This document shows, in pieces, positions 58,501-64,000 of a stretch of DNA of 64,000 nucleotides (positions within the stretch are counted from its first letter, which is position 1; each line of letters opens with the position of its first letter). The DNA comes from Berberis thunbergii. Lineage: Eukaryota > Streptophyta > Magnoliopsida > Ranunculales > Berberidaceae. The notes beneath the pieces were generated by a model, which was not told the origin of the DNA, made no database searches, and saw nothing but the letters and a program-made list of their open reading frames with translations. The stretch is taken from assembly GCA_003290165.1 (NCBI GenBank), contig QNQO01002090.1, forward strand, positions 97,257 to 161,256, given 5' to 3'. Made by a program: the position numbers and the translations under genes.

Positions 58501-61500
58501 TGGTAGTAGGCAATACAACCGAAAACTTTCAGTACACTGTAATCAGCATGTTCACCTGACCACACCTCATAAGGTGTTTTGCAGTCTAATGTAGAATGCG
58601 GCGATCTATTAATCAAGAAACACGCGGTGGCTATTGATTCAGCCCACCATTCTCTGCCAAGACAAGCATTGGAGCGCATACACCTAGCTCTTTCAAGCAT
58701 AGTACGGTTCAATCTCTCAGCAACTCCATTTTGTTGTGGCGTGTTTCTAACAGTCCAATATCGAACAATCCCTTCCTGATCACAAAACTGTTTAAAAGTA
58801 CCCTCAGCATACTCAGTTCCATTATCAGACCTCAAAGTCTTCACCTTTCTTCCAGTTCTATTCTCAACCATTGCTCTCCACCTTTTAAATGTCTCAAATA
58901 CTTCATTCTTGGACTTAAAAAAATATACCCATGTGTAACGGGAATAATCATCAATGAAGGAGACAAAGTACCTGGAACCTCCCTTAGAGACGACCTTCGC
59001 TGGTCCCCACACATCTGTATGCACATAGTCTAGAATACCTCTGCTCCTGTGCTTGCTTGTACTGAATTTTACCCTGCATTGTTTTCCATATACACAATGC
59101 TCGCAAAACTCCATAGTTGGTTTCTGCATACCCTTCAGTAACCCTTGCTTGCTCAGTAGAGACAATCCTTTTTCTGTCATATGCCCAAGTCGCATGTGCC
59201 ATAACTTAGTGTTTTCCGATGAAAAAGTTCCCACTGCCACATTTCCTGTTACCGTGTTACCCATCAAAGTGTACAAGTTACCTTGTTTGATCCCTTTCAT
59301 GACAACCAAAGACCCACGGACAACCTTTAAAACTCCACCTATCGCTGTAAACTCACAACCATTGGAGTCTAAAACACCAAGTGAGATAAGGTTCTTTTTC
59401 AAGGCTGGGACATGCCTCACATCAGTTAAGGTTCTCAAAACACCATCATACATCTTAATCCTCATTGTTCCAATTCCAACTGTCTTACAAGCGTAATCAT
59501 TACCCATTAGAACAGTACCACCATCAATGTGCTCATAGGTAGTGAACCACTCCCTGTTTGGGCACATATGGTAAGAACACCCAGAGTCAAGGAGCCATCT
59601 CCCAGAGATTTTTGTGTTTTCACCCGCAACTGAATAACATTCTTCATCCTTTTCCATACTAGATGCATAACTTGCTTCACTAGTATCACCCTTATCTTGC
59701 TTTTTCTTGCCCTTCCAACTGTTATCATGATTACTCTTACCTTGATTTGGACAATTTTTCCTAATATGCCTCCACTCTCTACATTTGTGACATTGTGGAC
59801 CTCTAGACTTTGATCTAGATTTTCCACTATTTGAAGATGATTTCACTTGAGACCTTCCTCTAACAACCAACCCTTCAGCTTGATCTTTCCCATTACCATT
59901 TGATGAAGTTTTCTTCCGAATCTCATTGGACAAGAGTGCACCGGTAGTTTCATCAAATGTAAGTTTATCTTTCCCAAACAAAATTGTTTGTACAAGATTT
60001 TCATATGACTGCGGTAAGGAGTAAAGCAATATAATTGCTTGGTCTTCATCCTCAATCTTCACATCCACATCTCTCAAATTTGAGATAATCCGTGTAAACT
60101 TGGCGATATGATCACCAATTGGAGTGCCCTTATCCATTGCTAGTCTGTACAATTGGGTTTTCAAGTATAACCTGTTTGATAATGTCTTAGTCATAAACTG
60201 TGACTAAAGCTTCAACCAAACATCAGCTGCCGTAGTCTCTTCATTAACTAAAAAAACTGTCTCTATCCAGACACAAGCAAATAGCAGCACGCGCCTCCAA
60301 ATCCAATTCTTCCCATTCATCATCTGACATGGTTTCAGCCTTTTTATCCTTCCCTAGTAATGCCTTGTGTAATTTCTGAGAAATAAGCAAATTCCTCATT
60401 TGTATTCTCCAATATCCGAAATCGTTCTTACCATTAAATTTCTCGATTTCATATTTCCCCACATGTGCCTTGCTCACCTTGGATGCCATTGCAAACAAAA
60501 CCTGTGACTTTCTAGACAAGAAGCTTCACTACGATTTTTTTTTTTTTTTTCAAACAACTTGTGCACAAACAAATTCTAGCACTTTTGAATATTCACAATC
60601 TTGAGTAGAACAATTCAAGATCAATTTCCCTTAGTGCTCTGATACCAGATACATACAGTATTTACTTATACGTTTTCAGATTCTTTCCTTTATATTTTCA
60701 TTGCTAAGTCCTGCCCTTAATGATGTCACATGGGGTTGCAACAATATTGTGACTACAAATTCTTCTACAATTTTTCTAGCTGTTTCAGGTTACTTAGATT
60801 TATATTTTCAGGCTATTGCAGTGGGCTATGCCATCATGACAACGAGATCATTGGATTTAGACTGGCAAATGAGGGCACTCCGAGTTCTACCCATGTTTCT
60901 TTTGCCTGCTCTATCTGCTATTATTTATTCAACACTTATGAGCTACACAAGGATGCGTAATTATTCAAACCCTATTCCTCAGTTTCTTGCTTTTGGCTAT
61001 ATTTGATATACTTCAGAAATATATATATATATATATATATATTTCATTTTATTGGTTCTTGTCATATTTGGTATTTGATTAATATTCAATGATCATGACA
61101 ATTCTTGTGATGATTGTTACTAAATATGTGGTTAAGTTGTCTGATATGACTGATGATCTTTGCCAACTGCCTAATTAAACGTTGAGTTATTTTTTGCTTG
61201 GCATTTGTATGCCTATTTATAACTTTTGATTTTGAAACTTGGTATTTGATTTAAATATTTTAAATTGATTTTCTTGCATTATGAAAATTTTCTGTTGGTC
61301 ATATAACTGTTTTTGCTTTGTAATAATAATTATTATTAAAAATGTAATTGTTACTACTAATCAGTACTGGGGAGAGTTTCATCTTTCTTCTTTTCAACCT
61401 TTTTTAATAGTGATACCCAAAATCAATTTTAACGATCACACATTTTTAAATGTTCTTTTACCTTGATAGTCCTTCAGTTGATATGAATCGTACACGCTAT

Positions 61501-62673
61501 ACTGTGGGACTCTGCAGGTGATCGCAAGGACCAGAAACACCTCGAGAGTTTGCGTGCTGAGAGGCAGGCGAAAATTGATGAACTTAAAGAGAGTACCAAC
61601 TACTACACTACACAACAGCTTATTCAGGTATTAGAAATTTAGAATGCTCTGTCAAACTACAAAATGGCAAAAATATACAATCAAACTACAAAATGGCAAA
61701 GGTTGCTAACACATCCAAGTGTGTAATACTTTTGATATGGATTATGCCAAATCTGTGGATTGCTCCTGCCTTCCTACCACCATTGATGGAGTCTGTATTA
61801 AGTCCATTAACATGTATAGCTGCCCAAATTACAGTCATTTGTTTATGTTGCAGAGGTATGACCCTGATCCAGCTGCAAAGGCAGCTGCAGCAAGTGTATT
61901 GGCGTCAAAGCTGGGTGCAGATTCGGGATTGAAAGTGTACGTGGGGGAGGAATCTAAGGCGAACCCTTCATCAGGCAAAAGCAATGACATTGAGTATGTG
62001 CAATCTAAAGGGCTACGGAATCGCAAGCAATCAAATCTCACCAGATCCACCAGCGCGGGAAGTCTTGCCCTTCTTCAGGCTAATGAGGAAATGTCTGGCA
62101 ACTTTGGGCATGATAATACTGAGATTCAGCAGAATCAGACAGTTGTTGAACACCATCCAAGATCAACAGTGCAGGACGGGGGCTGGATTGCTCGTATTGC
62201 AGCCTTGCTAGTAGGAGAGGATCCAACACAATCTTATGCACTAATATGTGGTAACTGCCATATGCACAACGGTAACTACACATAACGATCACATTCTTCC
62301 ACTGTTAGACTTAAAAAAAACTGATCTACTTACTTTGATGATGAGATGCAATGCCTAGTCCTTAGGTTGTCTCATTTAGGAATAGAGAAGATCTATAGTC
62401 ATCACATACCTCTTTTGTGCAGGGTTGGCCAGAAAAGAAGACTTCCCCTACATTACTTATTACTGCCCGCACTGCAATGCTTTGAACAAGTCGCGACAAA
62501 TGGAAGAGCATGATCCTTCTGCTATCTCCACCAGCTTGAGCTGTCCAGTAACTCCAAGTGCTAATGATGCAGATGCCTCTATAACTGATGAAAAACTCCC
62601 AATTGAAAGCTCAACAGCTGCAGAAGAAACAGCAGGGGTTAGTGATAAAGTCCCCGAGGAACCAGTTAATTAG
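52518..62673 (+). CDS. LNP: Lunapark-type ER three-way-junction protein, five coding exons
   Basis: Lunapark proteins stabilise or remodel three-way junctions of the tubular endoplasmic reticulum. Coding exons are 52518-52781, 60812-60956, 61518-61627, 61854-62271 and 62423-62673, all GT-AG and in frame: 1188 nt, 395 residues. The N-terminal block GLFSRIWNGVFRIRGNDFEK is typical of plant members. Two membrane segments lie at about residues 78-98 (LIVFSVVLEAIAVGYAIM) and 109-132 (LPMFLLPALSAIIYSTLM). A charged coiled-coil (DRKDQKHLESLRAERQAKID) at about 137-157 leads into NYYTTQQLIQRYDPDP. The lunapark zinc ribbon has Cys305, Cys308, Cys327 and Cys330 (CGNC..CPHC) with LARKEDFPYITYY between them. 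The tail is Ser/Glu-rich. The first coding intron is 8 kb because of an antisense Copia insertion ending 164 bp before the exon 3 side acceptor. No coding lesion was seen. Confidence 0.93.
53027..53112. repeat. About three tandem 30-bp units
   Basis: GGGACATAAGATTACC..CTACTGTAGTGGA is repeated about three times with small changes, in the first coding intron of Lunapark. Confidence 0.7.
53270..53592. mobile_element. Foldback MITE in the Lunapark intron
   Basis: The two halves are imperfect inverted copies over some 130 bp. For example, TGCATTCATGATGAACATCT on the left matches the reverse complement of AGATGTAAATGATGAATGCA on the right, and TGGAATCCTATTCCATGAG matches the reverse complement of a block near 53550. 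The hinge is C-rich (CTCCCCCCTCCCCGAG). The 95-aa open frame on the minus strand is incidental. Confidence 0.6.
54366..55165. repeat. Tandem duplication, about 400-bp period
   Basis: GATATAAGTATGAAACTTGC at 54595 recurs as GATATAAGTGTGAAACTTGC at 54995. Flanking blocks GCCTTGAGA.GTTAAAA, ATTTTATTTAG.GAAAC and AATGCTTTGTATTTA also recur with the same spacing. Diverged and non-coding; in the Lunapark intron. Confidence 0.75.
55761..56335 (-). repeat. 3' LTR of the Copia element
   Basis: Minus strand: starts TGTGAAATAGGAAAC and ends GGCGCAACA. The U3 part carries several direct repeats of (GT)GAAACAGGAAACTG (about 56168-56330), upstream of a TATA box CTATATATAC (about 56143-56152). A 36-bp duplication containing TTGAGAGATTGTGTGA lies in the leader (about 55977-56050). 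This is the only LTR of the element. Confidence 0.8.
56472..60489 (-). pseudogene. Copia gag-pol polyprotein, broken by one frameshift and two stops
   Basis: Order on the minus strand as in Ty1/Copia: gag from MASKVSKAHVGKYEIEKF (60489); zinc knuckle CHKCREWRHIRKNC; protease DSGCSYHM; integrase HHCC zinc region (LWHMRLGHM .. FCEHCVYGKQ) and DDE core (HTDVWGPA, LRSDNGTEY); reverse transcriptase with YVDDMLI; RNase H (VDSDYAGDLDRRRSTTG) to the stop at 56472. The likeness is to Tnt1/Tork elements. Lesions: a frameshift at a T run near 60255, an in-frame TAG at 60206-60204, and an in-frame TGA at 58139-58137 followed by 13 sense codons before the next Met. Otherwise long frames (685 and 541 codons) are open, so the copy is fairly young. 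Confidence 0.9.
60636..60647 (-). other. tRNA-Met primer-binding site at the element terminus
   Basis: TGGTATCAGAGC on the minus strand, complementary to the 3' end of initiator tRNA-Met. In ordinary Copia copies it follows the 5' LTR; here it directly abuts the target-site duplication GATAC. Confidence 0.9.
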
Positions 62674-63480
62674 AGGCAGATGGTTACAGAGTTGCATGTA
62701 TTTTCATTCGAGGGAAGAGCATAGAGCCTGCAATGAAGTGACGTGTTTTGCTGTTTATGTGATTGTGTAACAGTTGCTCAGCTTTCTTGTGATTTACAAC
62801 ATGGAGTTGGCTTTGGCCTAGTGCAAAAATTCGACTACAACGCTGCTGATTGACTGTTGGGCACTCAAGATGGTAAGAGAACTTTATAATATTGCGAGTC
62901 TCTGTATGTACACTCGCATACCCCTATTCGAGTGTGCTTAAGGAGACTAAAAAAAGTTCCGATATTTGAATTTGTGTACATTTTACAAAATTGCAAGCAT
63001 CTGATTGTACTGTACTGTACACTCACACGTTTTTAGTTGAAATTGTTCAATGAGATTCAAAAATTATTCAAATATCATGATTGTACACTATATAAAACAT
63101 GAATGACTTTTTTTTACTGTGTTATGTATTTCCTCTAAACTTTTTTGTATGCATATAAAACGAATTAGGTTTTGAACGTGTAAAAGATAACAATGTTCGA
63201 AGGCATTGTGTTTTCTATGTCTTTTGATAATTATAGTGTGCATCGTAGTCGTAATGTTGAAATGTAGAGACGATTCGATATAGTTTTTTTATTAGTACCA
63301 ACAATAATTCGAGTGACTGGTTGAAGGGAATGTGAGTAATTTTAAAACTATAGAAAACAAATACAAGCTCAAGGATGTTCTTCTTCCAGAAAGGGAAGTT
63401 TTCATAGTTATATATCTATATACATTAAACTTTCTAGGCAGCAATTTTCAAAGTTGAACTAATTTGACGACAATGTGCCT
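62674..63480 (+). other. Lunapark 3' flank, no further gene seen
   Basis: Contains the presumed 3'UTR. No perfect AATAAA was found close to the stop; TTATAATATTG at about 62883 is a weak candidate for a near-upstream element. The rest is AT-rich intergenic DNA. Confidence 0.4.
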
Positions 63481-63489
63481 CGTATCTGT

Positions 63490-63935
63490 AAGACAACATC
63501 ATCTTGTCGATGCAACGACATCGAAAGCAAAATCTTTGGTGGCATGTATCAACACTACCTGCTCTTGGGAAGTCATGTGTTTGGCCTGCATGAATGCAGG
63601 TTGGAATGTGATCTTTAATCCCGATCCAACCACCTCTTGACTCACTTTCATGATCTGAGTTGAATCGAAATTGGTGAAAGGAACTGAGTCAACTCACTGT
63701 ATTTTCACATGGAGCCACTACTCTTATCACCCAAAAATATTCTTAGTGACAACTTCTTAAAACTTGATATATCAATATTAGCATCCACTTCATGTGTTAT
63801 GCACCTTATGGTAGTCACCCTAGTCGTGGCGTACTTTTGTGTCATCGATATTGTCCGAAACATGCTTTTCCAACTGCAGAATCGAACCACTTGCGCATTG
63901 ACACAAGTTTCCACCTCCGTAACGATTTCTCCCAT
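63490..63935 (-). pseudogene. Unrecognised minus-strand coding-like fragment
   Basis: Two protein-like readings in sequence. The first, 63935-63705 (76 residues, from MGEIVTEVETCVNAQ), stops at 63705. A second open stretch, about 63655-63510 in another register, reads SQEVVGSGLKITFQPAF and SQEQVVLIHATKDFAFDVV before a stop. Composition is less repetitive than the neighbouring intergenic DNA. I do not recognise the family. It may be a decayed gene piece or the start of a gene extending past the window edge. Confidence 0.3.
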
Positions 63936-64000
63936 GGTCGGACGCCCAAAGAAGAAGAAAAAGCAAAGAAAGAATGGAGAAAATAAGATTTTGGTTTATA

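Larger units (their letters stand above)
55761..60647 (-). mobile_element. Tork/Tnt1-like Copia element with a single LTR, ending at its primer-binding site
   Basis: On the minus strand the element begins at 60647 with TGGTATCAGAGC, the tRNA-Met primer-binding site, and not with a 5' LTR. It runs through gag and pol (60489-56472) and a polypurine-like GCCGAGGTGGAGA (about 56338-56350), and ends with one 575-bp LTR (56335-55761). Both outer ends are TG..CA. It is flanked by a perfect 5-bp duplication, GATAC, at 55756-55760 and 60648-60652, so these are real integration boundaries. It lies antisense in the first coding intron of Lunapark. Confidence 0.88.

Noticed and set aside
56505..59496. 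Plus-strand frames of 60-147 residues
   Set aside because: Antisense shadows of the Copia pol reading frame.

Overview
This window looks like nuclear DNA of a flowering plant, most likely a eudicot. It is AT-rich, its genes have introns, and it is packed with plant-type transposable elements (Copia, Athila-like Gypsy, LINE, SINE, CACTA, hAT, Mutator-like). It also carries an endogenous pararetrovirus. No bacterial features are present. Three host genes can be supported: an R2R3-MYB of the subgroup-4 repressor type (21189-22062, minus), a YY1-type five-finger C2H2 zinc-finger factor (25354-36870, minus, six coding exons rebuilt base by base) and a Lunapark-type ER-junction protein (CDS 52518-62673, plus, five coding exons plus a probable 5'UTR exon).

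Layout. 1-1910: decayed retroelement ORF1-like sequence (minus) with a degenerate minisatellite upstream of it. 2400-3700: small tandem duplications and simple repeats. 3700-13300: an array of LTR-like repeats arranged as two copies of an (A type)-linker-(B type) dimer. It contains a LINE with target-site duplication (TSD), two hAT-type MITEs, a CACTA-type MITE and a 1.37-kb Mutator-like element with internal tandem repeats. 15374-17679: a CACTA-like non-autonomous element whose head is duplicated. 17683-25353: SINEs, small hairpin elements and the MYB gene. 25354-36870: the YY1 gene, with introns holding a 467-bp hAT element, a very long AAT microsatellite, a 1.1-kb tandem duplication, a duplicated splice acceptor and a SINE.

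38153-43790: an Athila-like Gypsy remnant (minus) with an in-frame internal deletion. 43800-45072: a hAT-like element sitting at the junction of that remnant with pararetrovirus sequence. 45081-50590: endogenous caulimovirid (florendovirus/petuvirus-like) sequence rearranged into a large inverted repeat, with two virus-type promoter regions facing each other. 50748-51042: a small TIR element next to the Lunapark 5' end. The first coding intron of Lunapark (8 kb) holds an antisense Tork/Tnt1-like Copia element of 4.9 kb. That element has only one LTR, ends exactly at its primer-binding site, and is still flanked by a perfect 5-bp TSD.

The host genes are unrelated to one another: a phenylpropanoid-type MYB repressor, a general transcription factor and an ER-shaping membrane protein. 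Much of the window's interest lies in transposon histories that can be read from TSDs and paralogous empty sites, in the viral inverted repeat, in the one-LTR Copia, and in possible effects on splicing and reading frames of the YY1 and MYB genes. All family assignments were made by eye from motifs; no database search was run.
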